64,000 bases of DNA from an uncultured Alphaproteobacteria bacterium. GTDB lineage: Bacteria; Pseudomonadota; Alphaproteobacteria; CAAGCB01; CAG-977. Positions 26,101 to 34,836 of this stretch are shown piece after piece. Location of the stretch: contig CAKQWA010000005.1 in assembly GCA_934277945.1 (NCBI GenBank), forward strand, positions 1-64,000. Direction: 5' to 3'. The notes below the pieces were generated by a model, which was not told the DNA's origin, searched no databases, and saw only the letters and a program-made list of their open reading frames with translations. The translations under genes and the position numbers were made by a program. The stretch's first letter is position 1; every line of letters begins with the position of its first letter.

Positions 26101-29100
26101 ATCTGTAAGCTCTTTTCGTCCTTGATTTAATTCTTTAACTGTTATTTTTACAATAAACGCCTCTGTATTCGATTTATCGTCTTTTTTAGATAAAATAACG
26201 TTCGCATATCTCCTTATTTTATTTTTAGAGCCGTGCTTAGAATCATTGTGTGTTTTGATAAGAAAAGCACTATCAAATATATTTGCAATGTTTGCGATAC
26301 ATTCTTTACCTAAAATGCCTCCTATATTTCCGCCTTTTCTGCTTCTTGCTTTTTCAAACATCTCGCCGATATTTTTGTTTGATAAAGCCGCCGTTTCACC
26401 CGTCCGGCTATTTCTTAAAACTCGTTTTTCGTTTTCATTCTTTCCGTCTTTTCTTTCATCAATGGCGTCAATAACGTCTTTCTTAGAAATATCTCCGCTT
26501 GATTCCTTTCCAGAAAATTTTCTATTGATTACAACCGGCTCAACAATCTCATTTTCCCTGCCGCTTAATTCTGGATTGATGTCTTTCCGTTCAAAAGCCA
26601 AGCGATCCGCATCAATTTTGCTGATCTTTGCGGAAAGTTCGCCGAAACTCTTTTGATAACCCGATTGATACAGTTTTTCGTCCCGCGCCAAAGCGTCTTG
26701 TCCGGCGATGGCGTCAAAGATTTCAAACTTCGTCTTTTGGGGGGCGGCAAACAGGGAATCCTGCAACATATCACCTTCGGTGCGCGCCAGACGGATATAA
26801 TCGTCTATTTTGTTTTTGAACGCCAAAGCCGACGGCTGCGCCTCAAACAACAGGGACAGGTATTGTACCGCCGGCGCAATGGGTTCTTCCAGCATATCCA
26901 GTTGCTTGATGTAGACGGAAATCGGCTTTTTGGCGGCGACGGCACGCTTTAAAACGTAAACCGCGCCGTTCAAATCTCCGATGACGGAGTACGCCGCGTC
27001 AATTCTTCCGGCGGAAATGTCGTTTTCAAATGATAGAACGGCGGGGGCTGATTTGCTGATGCCGCTTGCGATTTTTCGGTTTTGATTGTAGCCGCTCGCG
27101 TCCTGCGTCAACAGCGTGTCCAGCAGTTTTTTATCGGGAACGATCATTGCCGAAAGCGCGTTTTCAATACGCTCAATGCCGTCTTTGGTGATTTGTCCGT
27201 TTTGCATTAAAGCGTTGCGTTCCGAACCGGGAATGACCGTTTCAAAAAATCCTTTGACAAAGTTTCTATTCGCCGCATCGGACAATTCCGCCGTGCCGTC
27301 AAGAGCTTCCAGCAGATTTTTCGTGATTTTTGCGCAATCTTTCAAGGCGGTTTCGGAAACGGAATATGTCATCGTTCCCGTCGTGTTCGCGTCATCAACC
27401 AGCGCGCTCAACTGTTCGTCCGACAAATCGGAAGTCAAACGGCGGACAAGTACGGGTTCTTTAAAACCGCCGATGTCAAAGCCTTCGCGCGTCAAATAAT
27501 CTTTATAAATTTGCGCTTTGCCGGCATTGCGGTAGACATTCCCGATTGTCATGGCACGCCCGTTGCCCGCCAAAACATACCCGTCGCGCGTCAAAACGGG
27601 CGCGCCCTCGGTCGCCGTCGGGGAACGTCCGACGCGTTCGGGTGTAAAATTCGCCGTCATGTTTTGAATTTGCTCGCGGCTCGCCACGTCGGAACGGTCG
27701 CGCGGTTGCAGATACGCGGGAAAATCGGCGTTGACCGCGCCGTCTGGCGAATTGCTCGCCTTGACATCGGACAGTTCCGCGATTTCATAGGAAACGCCGA
27801 TGCGTCCGCCGCCGACTACGATATAATCGCCGCCGTCTTGCTGAATATCCGCCAAAGCCTTTTCGTTTGCGCTTCGCCGCCCGTCGCTTTTCTGGGTGCG
27901 TTCCGCCGCTTTTGCGGGGACGTTCGCCGTATTGTCGGCTTTCGCATCTCCCTCCGTCAGCACTTCAAGGAAATCTTCGGGCGTCGCTTTCTCCAAATTC
28001 AAGCGTTTGTTCGTGATGGCTTGCGCCGTTTTCGCCAACGCCTGCGGGTTGTCCGCCAACGATTTGATGTTTTCTTTCAGCACGCGCGCCAACGCGTTCA
28101 CGTCTTTGTTCGCGTATTTTTGGATTTCCGAAATCAACCCGTCCGCCGCGTTCGCTCGGGCTTCTTCAACCACGCGCCGCGCCAAATCGCGCATTGTCGC
28201 ATTTTCACCGACGGCACCCGTCCAGTCCGTCGATACAGTCAGGTTCATACGCCGTAAAACTTCGCTGACAGGCAGTTTTGTTTCCTGCGAAAACCGAACG
28301 GCGGACGCGGCGTACAGTTCCGCTTGATACCGTTTTTGTTCGGCGGGGACGTTCTGCGCGCCGGCGACGGCGTTTTCAAAAACACGCAAAGCCGTTTCAA
28401 AATCCGTATTTCGCTGTTCTTTCAGTTTTGCGGCGGTTTCGACGATTTCTTTGTTGCGGTTAATGATTGCCCGCGCTTCATTCGCGCTCATTGCGCCGTC
28501 GGACAACCTGATGCGCCCGTTGATTTCTTTGAACACGTCAATATAAGGAGCAATGCGGCTCAACAGTTTGTCTTCGGAAATGTTGACCGTTCCGCCCGTT
28601 TCTTTGGCTCGTTCTATTTTTTCCTTCAAATCGCCCAGCACGCCGTTTTGTTCCAGCGCGGCGCGGTTGTTTGCCACCGCTTCGGATTGCAGGAACGCTT
28701 CCGCGTCTTCTACCGTCAGGACGTTCTGCTCCAATGCCGTTCCTTTTGTCGCCTGATACAAAAAACCGTCATATTTCGCGGGCTTTTCTTTTATGTCTGG
28801 CAGTCCTGCCGCTTTTTCGGCAACGACGGATCGGGCGTTTTCGGCATAAAGCGCGCCGACCATGTCGTCGCTTTTCGCCAGCCGCGCCAAAGCGTTGTTT
28901 CGGACGCGTTCGCGATTGCGGACACCTGCGCCGACAGCCGCTCCGCCGACACCCAGCAATATCGCGCCTTTTGCGCCGCCCGCCGCGGCTTGCTTCACGT
29001 TGTCCCAAATCTCCGACGGCGTTTCAAGGTCGAAATACCCGACGCCTTTTTCTTCCGCCTTTCTTTTATATCGGTTTCCGATAAAACTTTGCGCCGCTTG

Positions 29101-30276
29101 TTGCAGGGCTTCTTCCGTTCCTTCGGACGCGATTTCGACCAGAAAATCGACTCCCAGTTCTTTCGCCAATGTTTTGACGGTTTTTTCTTTCAGCGCATTT
29201 GTGATTTTATTTTTCAAGAGGGCTTTTTTGGCGACGGTTGTCACACCCGTCAATTTCAGCATTGCCGTAGACGCCAGACTTTCAATGCCGGCGGAAACAA
29301 AACCGTACAAATAGGACGCGAAACGAATGTCGTCTTCGGGGATTTCGTTTCCTTTCGCATCTTTGACGGTTGCAAGTTCGACGAACATAGACCCAGTTTC
29401 GTTTTTGAACGAACGCCGGAAACCTTCCAGCATACCCGCGCCGACGGCGACGGGGGCGACAGCCGCGCCCGTTCCGGCGGAAAAGTACGTCGCCGCGCTT
29501 CCGATTACCGCGCCCGCCGTTTGCGGCGCCATGACTTTCAGGGAATACCACGCACTTTCCAAACCTGTCGTCAAAATGCTTTCGGCAAAATTGTCGTCAG
29601 GCGGGATTATCGTGTCCGCCGCGGCTTTGAACATCGCCGCGCGTTTGCGTTTTTCTTCAAAGGGAATATCTCCGTTGCGCATTAAATCAAAAGCGGCTTC
29701 GTTCGTTTCATACGTTTCCCGTCCGCGTCTGAACGACGTCGCGGCTTTGTTCGCAATGCGCCCGATTGCGTTCGCGGGCATATCAGCCTGTCCGTAATAG
29801 TGCAAGTTGTAATTCAGATTATACAAATCCTTTGCGCTCATTGACGGAACGGACTTGATCAGATTGTCGCGTTCGGTCGTGTCCATTTTCTGCAAGGCGG
29901 AATTGTTTTGAAAGAAATAGGCTTCCTGTTTTTTTTGTTCCGCGGCTTCATAAACGTCGTAATTCGCGTGAATTTGGTCAATGACGCGCCCGTCGGTAAT
30001 TCCCATGCGGGACGCCAAAGCGACGGCGTCATCGCGTTTGGCGGGGTCAAGCCCCAGCGCACCGGATTTTCGGAAGGACAGACCGATGGCGTCTTTCGCC
30101 GCTTGCGTCCGTTCTGCGACAACGGCGTTTGCGGCGCGTTCCGCCATGGCTTGCGTTTCGTCTTCCTGCGAAACGGCAAACGGGCGGGGCTGAGCCGCTT
30201 CTTTGGCGGCTTGCTCGATCAGGGTTTCGCGCCGCGCTTCTTCCGCATCACGAAAAATTGAAAAATTATCAGTCAT
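20122..30276 (-). CDS. Giant multidomain polyvalent virion protein (3,384 aa)
   Basis: Occupies the place of T7 gp16 and is probably packaged and ejected with the DNA. Visible parts: hydrophobic segments near residues 230-270 and 432-450; a DdrB/ParB-like domain about 815-980 (AYLQPRDRSD, LAGNGRAMT); a barnase/EndoU-like stretch about 1300-1420 (KTHNDSKHGSKN); an ADP-ribosyltransferase-like domain about 1480-1590 (VYHGTKKTFDAF, YGKGFYFTKD, VVFEPEQIKS); a second related unit about 1605-1862 (GSGEGNQAHGWGLYY); a zincin motif HESGH at 2093-2097 with a downstream ECFARAMEKYF; and a helical C-terminus with TTFYSFFSGLYQM like LPD38 proteins. I chose ATG 30276 (AGGAAG upstream, overlap with the previous stop). 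Confidence 0.88.
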   Translation of the reverse strand: MTDNFSIFRDAEEARRETLIEQAAKEAAQPRPFAVSQEDETQAMAERAANAVVAERTQAAKDAIGLSFRKSGALGLDPAKRDDAVALASRMGITDGRVIDQIHANYDVYEAAEQKKQEAYFFQNNSALQKMDTTERDNLIKSVPSMSAKDLYNLNYNLHYYGQADMPANAIGRIANKAATSFRRGRETYETNEAAFDLMRNGDIPFEEKRKRAAMFKAAADTIIPPDDNFAESILTTGLESAWYSLKVMAPQTAGAVIGSAATYFSAGTGAAVAPVAVGAGMLEGFRRSFKNETGSMFVELATVKDAKGNEIPEDDIRFASYLYGFVSAGIESLASTAMLKLTGVTTVAKKALLKNKITNALKEKTVKTLAKELGVDFLVEIASEGTEEALQQAAQSFIGNRYKRKAEEKGVGYFDLETPSEIWDNVKQAAAGGAKGAILLGVGGAAVGAGVRNRERVRNNALARLAKSDDMVGALYAENARSVVAEKAAGLPDIKEKPAKYDGFLYQATKGTALEQNVLTVEDAEAFLQSEAVANNRAALEQNGVLGDLKEKIERAKETGGTVNISEDKLLSRIAPYIDVFKEINGRIRLSDGAMSANEARAIINRNKEIVETAAKLKEQRNTDFETALRVFENAVAGAQNVPAEQKRYQAELYAASAVRFSQETKLPVSEVLRRMNLTVSTDWTGAVGENATMRDLARRVVEEARANAADGLISEIQKYANKDVNALARVLKENIKSLADNPQALAKTAQAITNKRLNLEKATPEDFLEVLTEGDAKADNTANVPAKAAERTQKSDGRRSANEKALADIQQDGGDYIVVGGGRIGVSYEIAELSDVKASNSPDGAVNADFPAYLQPRDRSDVASREQIQNMTANFTPERVGRSPTATEGAPVLTRDGYVLAGNGRAMTIGNVYRNAGKAQIYKDYLTREGFDIGGFKEPVLVRRLTSDLSDEQLSALVDDANTTGTMTYSVSETALKDCAKITKNLLEALDGTAELSDAANRNFVKGFFETVIPGSERNALMQNGQITKDGIERIENALSAMIVPDKKLLDTLLTQDASGYNQNRKIASGISKSAPAVLSFENDISAGRIDAAYSVIGDLNGAVYVLKRAVAAKKPISVYIKQLDMLEEPIAPAVQYLSLLFEAQPSALAFKNKIDDYIRLARTEGDMLQDSLFAAPQKTKFEIFDAIAGQDALARDEKLYQSGYQKSFGELSAKISKIDADRLAFERKDINPELSGRENEIVEPVVINRKFSGKESSGDISKKDVIDAIDERKDGKNENEKRVLRNSRTGETAALSNKNIGEMFEKARSRKGGNIGGILGKECIANIANIFDSAFLIKTHNDSKHGSKNKIRRYANVILSKKDDKSNTEAFIVKITVKELNQGRKELTDIEIEKNGGKDLAAYALSVGKKKTAVNALGNFVMDESKTSGGSDINIGDLIDFVNTFTDDEIEINGELRKTHNSDGQRIAKTEEGLRAFYEWFGDSKVVDEQGRPLIVYHGTKKTFDAFDEEKISKNHKKLYYGKGFYFTKDYYTAQNYGKKIMPVYLKISNPSWSDLDLKEGSDGIFGTRGTYVVFEPEQIKSVENIGSFSKETQNIYYQSAYAGSRVDYDQPSIEAIGSGEGNQAHGWGLYYALNKDVAEQYRRSFVTGQIAFDDKIVQRKASSIYIDGELIDNDSAEGIAIYSKWFRTDKEAAEYLGSLRKTNVKRLIEAKKNGDKNDVADFERVVARLVEAAEIIKSGRITDARDTAGQVHEVDIPENPYLLDEQKPFSKQSAFVKKALRKLFRDMGKDLTEEMKIAYVNGNPTGAALYSDIMSSLDGTQKAASELLAKYGVKGITYEGLADGRCFVIFNDKDVKVIQKFYQTGIKEIDDSKIYAALPENLKNAVDFVFTEKPVKELTGAEFQKDDVPLTDKVTEFFAKEYGGFVNRDGIGKVLMDKRAVKDSVAHGMGRLKAAAFAAVPEVIKNGVVALEERNFEQSGFDRTVIAAPVTINGEKYVCEAVLQKSKNRTGFYLHEVGLSEKLADVFKTAINGTPTSSKLIIAKEIAKFNPSADYFQTVGEQYAPRGMYDPARNAITLFSGADFSTLIHESGHYWLTMLRYFAGLDSASAALKSDAATVEAWLSSQAHKQYDIRNQNDGTIALVLKNGTVEADGLTTAAHAEEVAKQECFARAMEKYFMTAQKPPVARLGRIFQAFKRWLKSVYKNADELNVDISDEVRTVFSRLFATDAEIEQFARESVFTSALDDYAEIGEGDKNALMDMFRDVFADSSDDYAKAKAAVLYEENEKERARREREVRRRLLIQMQSDKRFLAVSALVYGKIGDADIQIALNNDARAEIFGDGANAPRRKNGTPLFTADGLSLSEFAQAVGIDEQTAKSAVAHIPEFVKRFEETVSAEVDRTAGKQKSVAELENEARDAMVTDKTLGFLLLELSVLQNKATGGRDTKADMMMLMKEYSEGKPIEELRGKLAAKFNETSLSEVLRFDATEQIGKMIVGRLNPESFFKDAQRAGEAVLRRVAMGKNDEAVKAKIEQIKNFYLYKEARDVQKRYESTEKRLRQIGNQLTNNDVEQSHQDAARALLIRYGLARASGKAEQERVIRFLAGKARETAIIEDEHNIGLADWIRDANARGEEIPLPESLLLNIYGAKYSALSVSDFFTLADTVKSIVHNGREVKALEIEGKRIERDAAIGEMVAEVGKQRLIKKNPHPQNKKLSYEAGRLLRSLDGSLTTMNGLCDRLDNGNTNGAFHTYLNRPLSQAEHVENELRERYILKFGDLVKNKLPKESRKAFRKEVAGSGAVFNRLNDFTREELICIGLNMGAVENLDRLKSQTCNNFTNEMLDYVKDTLTTEEWDFIQSVWDLLDGMFPMLAEHHKNMSGLDVEKVVAAPFTAHGKEYKGGYYPLAYASDSVSKSKKQESVTNALLEAGAARPFTNKGYTKSRMESVNKKGGLKFDFTVIANHLATTIHDVAYRRTLRDLWATFNDPRMIEAFTDNMGEEYHAVILELLRGLGNKAYREAKDIDGWERLFRFTRQQTTMIGLCYRISTILTQPVGFLNGVAKMQEEHIKMHGTKTGAYWAAVGAKKVLDKTERERAFAMSAELRARQGSIDFSTGMRLKELRGENGMLAEAEAVGYKAMGMLDYWTATALWIGAYHQALDMKMSGDDAVYFADKVMTTSQGAGNYKDAAPIQRKGEAYKALTTFYSFFSGLYQMSFAFAHDAADAVRTRDKALLMNVLARFLTMYAISTVLNSIIGCDLPDEDESWLHWLLMRIWGYQLSTVPVARDLFSGYSSKGASPTMRLLDNVKNGIAGALDSDKDAGKRTKAVLKAFSSVVPHLPVGGQFGDSIGYLVDKGMGNIGSQSWLEVLYGLYKGREFKQ

Positions 30277-32050
30277 AATATACTTCCTTTGTGCCGTCGT
30301 GGTGAACGATGATGTTTTTACGTCTGAAATTCGTGTTTGCCGATCTGCTTTCTTCGTCCAGCCGCTTCTGATTGATTTCGTCCGCCATTTTTTTGAATAA
30401 ATCGACCATGTCGTCTTTACTTTCCAGCAAGGCGACGCCCGCGTATCTTTCGACAAAGCGTTTGCGGTCTTTTGCGCTTAAACGTTTGAAGCCGCCGAAC
30501 GTCATACTGTCCAGCATCGACGAATAGCGTTCGCGTCTGTCGGCGGGAATCGTGTCGTAATCGACCTTGATGTCGTCGGTTTTTCCCTGCACGAACGCTG
30601 CTTGCGGGATAAACGTGTCGTCGCCGTACCAATGCGCCTCTTTGACGTGTTCGTCCGTGATTTTGTTTAAAATGTCCATGCGCTCGTCGTTGGTCAAAAA
30701 CTGTTTTTTGGTTGTCATCATGGTTTGCGTCGCCATTGATCGGAACAGCGTCAACGCTTTCAATTTCTGCCGCGCCTGTTCGTCGGGTTTGGCTTTTTTG
30801 TCGACCAGCGCCCCGTACAGAACTTCTTTGTACTCGGCGGGAAGGTTGTACGCGCTGTCTTTGATTTCCCCCGTTCGTTGCGATTTGACGACGTAACGTC
30901 CGTCTTTTCCGATTTCGACGCTGTCTTTGTACGCGACTGCGATGCTGTCCTGCATGGCTTTCAGATATGCCAACTGTTCGTCGTCCAACTCTCCCAAATG
31001 TTCGTACAACTCAACGTTTAAAAACGCCGTCGGATCGGTGAAAGCCATATCGTTCAGTTCGACCGCGACTTGCGGATTTGTCGCAATCATCGTGCCGGCG
31101 TTCAAATGCTTGATACGCTCGGCGATGCCCGCCTGTATGCGTTCGTTGCCGACGGACGCGATAAACTCTTCGCTGGGGACGTTCCCGTTTGCGATATTGC
31201 CCAAAGCCGTTTCGACCAAGGCGTGCTGTGCGGCTTTTTCGTTTGCCGCCGCCCGTCTGTCGTAATTGATTTTTTCGCGGGCGAACAACGCCTTGTAGCC
31301 GTCCAATGCCGTCTGGTCGATTTTTTCGCCTTCAAATTCTCCGGTTGCCAGAATTTGTCCCGCCGCGTCCAAATTCGTGTAAATCAAATGCTTTATGCCG
31401 TTGTCGCGACACGCCGCCTTGAATTTTTCGCGGTAAATCGCTGCGTCCTGCGCGGTGATGGCTTTGTCGTCAAGGGCTTTTTGTATCATTTCTTCGCTTT
31501 GCCGCGTGATTTCCTCGCGCACCTTTCGGGCGGAAGAGGGAAAGGCGGACGCGTTGTTCGCCAATGTCCTTTCAATGCCTTTGCGCGTTTCGCCGCTTGT
31601 CCAGCGCGCTTTTGAAAGGTTGTATTCCAAAACGGCTTCGCGGTTGATTTGTTCGGCGCGCTTTGACAAACGCGCCTTGCGGTCGTCGTCCATGTTTTTG
31701 GCATACGCGTCCCACAGGTTCGCCGTTGTTTCCGTGAAATCCGATCCGTTTTTGACGCTGCGCCCGTCGCGGAGTTTGTAACTGCCTTTTTCGGCGTAGT
31801 CGTTTGACAGTTCACGGGCTTGCAAAGCCTCTCTGACTTCCAGTCTGTAATCGCTTTCCGCCGCTGCGTCGTCAACTTGCCGCTGTTTTTCCTGCGCACG
31901 CACCACAATGCCCGTGACGTCTTTGATGGCGGCAAGGGTTTGCTGCGCCAGATTGTTCAACGGATCGTCGAACCGCGCCGTCTGCACGCCGCCTTTCATC
32001 GCGGGATTTGCGCTTGTTCTGCCCGTATATGGCTTAAAACTTCCGGTCAT
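30269..32050 (-). CDS. Internal virion protein (T7 gp15-like position)
   Basis: 593 residues, almost wholly helical and charged, without a signal peptide or long membrane segment. Position between the small gp14-like protein and the giant gp16-like protein is that of the T7 ejectosome component gp15. No catalytic motif seen. The stop overlaps the start of the giant gene by eight bases, so expression is probably coupled. Role in the ejection conduit is inferred from gene order. Confidence 0.7.
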   Translation of the reverse strand: MTGSFKPYTGRTSANPAMKGGVQTARFDDPLNNLAQQTLAAIKDVTGIVVRAQEKQRQVDDAAAESDYRLEVREALQARELSNDYAEKGSYKLRDGRSVKNGSDFTETTANLWDAYAKNMDDDRKARLSKRAEQINREAVLEYNLSKARWTSGETRKGIERTLANNASAFPSSARKVREEITRQSEEMIQKALDDKAITAQDAAIYREKFKAACRDNGIKHLIYTNLDAAGQILATGEFEGEKIDQTALDGYKALFAREKINYDRRAAANEKAAQHALVETALGNIANGNVPSEEFIASVGNERIQAGIAERIKHLNAGTMIATNPQVAVELNDMAFTDPTAFLNVELYEHLGELDDEQLAYLKAMQDSIAVAYKDSVEIGKDGRYVVKSQRTGEIKDSAYNLPAEYKEVLYGALVDKKAKPDEQARQKLKALTLFRSMATQTMMTTKKQFLTNDERMDILNKITDEHVKEAHWYGDDTFIPQAAFVQGKTDDIKVDYDTIPADRRERYSSMLDSMTFGGFKRLSAKDRKRFVERYAGVALLESKDDMVDLFKKMADEINQKRLDEESRSANTNFRRKNIIVHHDGTKEVYYD

Positions 32051-32054
32051 TTTA

Positions 32055-32546
32055 CTACTCCATTTTTCCGCCGCTCATGTAATAGCCCTGCGTTCCGCCG
32101 CTCAAACCGCCGACCAAAGCGTTCGCCCAGCGGTATTTGCGCGTGTATTTTGCCATTTTGCCGTAGTAATCCGCCATTGCGACGGCGTTGTCCGCCTGCG
32201 CTTTCTTGGCAATGTACGACGTGTGTCCGTTCCAGCGTTCCAGCAAAATATCGGCTTCCATCTGGGTTTCGGTTTTTTCCTGCACTTCGTCCAGCGTGCC
32301 GCCTTCCAGCCCGCCTTGCTTTATTCCCGCTTTCATCAGCGACAGTTCCATTTTGCTTTGGCGGCGCAAAGTGTCCTCATTGATGCTGTTCGCCAGACTG
32401 ATATTCGCCGCGTCTTCGTACAGGTTCGCCGCGTCTTTGCGCGACATGGTCGCCTGATATTTGTAGTTTTTGATTTGGGACTTAGAGTTCATCAGCGAAC
32501 TCGCCATGTTCGCCCCGCCCATAATCAGCATTGCCGCTACTGCCAT
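32055..32546 (-). CDS. Internal virion protein (T7 gp14-like position)
   Basis: 163 residues with an N-terminal hydrophobic run (MAVAAMLIMGGANMAS), a helical middle (KYQATMSRKDAANLYEDAAN), and a Gly-rich C-terminus. N-terminal hydrophobic helix, Ala-rich core and size suit a T7 gp14-like outer-membrane-crossing ejection protein. Gene order (tail tube B, this, gp15-like, gp16-like) is the T7 order. Confidence 0.65.
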   Translation of the reverse strand: MAVAAMLIMGGANMASSLMNSKSQIKNYKYQATMSRKDAANLYEDAANISLANSINEDTLRRQSKMELSLMKAGIKQGGLEGGTLDEVQEKTETQMEADILLERWNGHTSYIAKKAQADNAVAMADYYGKMAKYTRKYRWANALVGGLSGGTQGYYMSGGKME

Positions 32547-32547
32547 T

Positions 32548-34836
32548 TTATCCTCCTGTCGAATAGTCGTAGATGATCGCTTGCAAACAGAACGGAAAAG
32601 GATACGGCTGCGTAATCACCAAATCGGCGTCGCGGTCGTACGTTCCGTCGAAAGCCTGTTCTTCAATCGTGCCGGAAAACAGCGGAACGGGATTGTCGAT
32701 ATTGTCCCCGCCGCCGCGTTCAACGATTTGCGCCTGCGTGCCGTTGCCGTCGGAAGCCAAACCGCCGACGGAATTGTGAACCATAAAGGAAATTCTTGTT
32801 ATTCGCTTGATGTTGACGATGACGTTTCCGCGTTCGTTCGATTCCGAAATGCCTGTCGGGATTAAAACCCCTTTGTACGGCAAACCGACAATCGCCGTCG
32901 TGCAGGACAGTTCCAAATCAACACCCCAATCCCCGTCTGCGTCCTTTTGAACAGTTTTGGCGATTTCTTTGCCGCCGTCCGTTACGACGCAAACCTCGCG
33001 TCCCGCCAGATGTTCCAGCCCGCCGACACGGTTGAACGCCGCGTCCGACGATTTGATGACGGCGGAATCGGCGTAAATCATGCGTTTCTGATCGTCAAGG
33101 AACACTTGACGGCGGTAATCGTTGTATTCGCGCGCCGTTTCAAAATCCGCCAGAGTCTTGGAAAAATACCGCTGAAACGGGTTTTGCAGGACTTCAATGC
33201 AGCGGTTTTCGACAAACGCCCCGTCAATAACGGCGCGGCGGCGGACAATCGCGTAAACCGTGTTGCCTTCGGCGGCGATGCTTTCGACAAAACCGTCCGT
33301 TTTAAACTGCGCCCATGACAGCCCGTCTTGTTCGGGATTGAACAGAAGAAGGCTGATTTGCCCGTCCTCGCGCAAACAGTAAATCAAATCGAACGGCTCT
33401 TTCTGCCGTACCAGTTTGACGACGCCGGACTGATTGATGTGCTGCGCGTATTCGCACAGCGTTATCGACTTGTATTTGTTAGTGTCGTAATTGTAGGTCA
33501 AACACCGCACGTCTTTTCCGCTTGCCGACACAAAGACGACCTGCTGTCCGATTTTGACGGGCGGAACGTTGCGGACGGCGACGACTTCGTGTTCTTCTGA
33601 ACGGCTGTTGTAAATGGAAAACGACTGCGATGTGTCCGCCTCTCCGACGGCGCACACATTTGACGTTGTGCCGACGACCAGATTTCCGGCGGACACAATC
33701 CATTGCACATTGCCCAATGTCGTGCCCGCCGCCACGTCGAACGCAAAACCGCATTCGTAGGTGATTGCCGCCTTGTCGTATTCCGAAAAATCCTCAAAAT
33801 CTTTTTGCCACGAAAACCAGCCCCGCCGTTTTCTCATCAGCGTCAGCCGTTCGCGGTGAAAACAGCCGTCGGACGGATAACCGTATTCCGCACACCATGA
33901 TCCGAACTTCCATTTCCAGCTCGATTTATCCTTGACGACGTGAACGGGCATTTTTACCAAAACATTCGCCGTCGCCGATTTCCCGTCTGCCGCGACTGCC
34001 GTGATTTTGCAAATGCCGTAGCCCGAATCTTCATACTGCCAATCCACTTTGCCGTCGGTTGATTTGCCTTCGGTGTGCGTAGGCTTTGACGCGCCCGTGA
34101 TTAAATCCGAACCGGAGGATGCGCAAACATAGGTATTGTCCGCCGATATAATCCGCTGTCCCGCCGTTACCTTCGCGCCTTCGCTCCATGAGTAAATGCC
34201 GTCGGTGTTGGTGCGTCTGATAAAAAACAGCGCGCCGATATGTCCCTGCTTGAAAATCGAAGCGGAAGCCGTCAGCGTGACAACGCCTTCCTGCGCAGAG
34301 CAGGACACGGTTTTCTTTTCGTCTTTGTTCAAATCTTCAAAACCGCCGAATTCCGCATAATCGACGGTTTTTAACGTGAACGTGTGGTTTGCCGCGTCCG
34401 TGCGTTCCAACACATGGGGCGGATATTTCGCGTTGAACAGATACATCACGTTGCCGCTTTGCGCTTTTCTCAATAAAAACACGCCGTTTTCGTCCGCCAA
34501 ATCCGCTATGCCGTACGGCGTTTCCAGTTCATAAACCGCGCCATTTTTCATGACGGGTTCTCCGTTGCGGTAAAAACGGACGTATTTGTCGCCCCATTCC
34601 AGTATGTACGCGTCTTGTTCCGTATAGGTGAAATCGTCCAAATACGACTTCTTTGCACGGTCTTTTGTTTTCGCCAGATACTTGAAGCCGCCGCGAAAAT
34701 ACGCCGTTCCCTGAATGGTAACGATGAAATTCATAATGGTTTTATAGCCGTTTGCCACTTTCGGCACGTCGAAACGCCCGTACAAATCGGGCGAAACTTC
34801 GCCGCCGTTGGCAACGGTCAAACAACGTCTGTCCAT
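32548..34836 (-). CDS. Tail tubular protein B (nozzle)
   Basis: 762 residues; opens MDRRCLTVANGGEVSPDLYGRFD, a common start of podovirus tail tube B/nozzle proteins (T7 gp12 type), then FIVTIQGTAYFRGGFKYL. Beta-rich throughout, with no enzymatic motif. It builds the distal tail below tail tube A. The start overlaps the end of the tail tube A gene by 19 bases. Confidence 0.85.
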   Translation of the reverse strand: MDRRCLTVANGGEVSPDLYGRFDVPKVANGYKTIMNFIVTIQGTAYFRGGFKYLAKTKDRAKKSYLDDFTYTEQDAYILEWGDKYVRFYRNGEPVMKNGAVYELETPYGIADLADENGVFLLRKAQSGNVMYLFNAKYPPHVLERTDAANHTFTLKTVDYAEFGGFEDLNKDEKKTVSCSAQEGVVTLTASASIFKQGHIGALFFIRRTNTDGIYSWSEGAKVTAGQRIISADNTYVCASSGSDLITGASKPTHTEGKSTDGKVDWQYEDSGYGICKITAVAADGKSATANVLVKMPVHVVKDKSSWKWKFGSWCAEYGYPSDGCFHRERLTLMRKRRGWFSWQKDFEDFSEYDKAAITYECGFAFDVAAGTTLGNVQWIVSAGNLVVGTTSNVCAVGEADTSQSFSIYNSRSEEHEVVAVRNVPPVKIGQQVVFVSASGKDVRCLTYNYDTNKYKSITLCEYAQHINQSGVVKLVRQKEPFDLIYCLREDGQISLLLFNPEQDGLSWAQFKTDGFVESIAAEGNTVYAIVRRRAVIDGAFVENRCIEVLQNPFQRYFSKTLADFETAREYNDYRRQVFLDDQKRMIYADSAVIKSSDAAFNRVGGLEHLAGREVCVVTDGGKEIAKTVQKDADGDWGVDLELSCTTAIVGLPYKGVLIPTGISESNERGNVIVNIKRITRISFMVHNSVGGLASDGNGTQAQIVERGGGDNIDNPVPLFSGTIEEQAFDGTYDRDADLVITQPYPFPFCLQAIIYDYSTGG

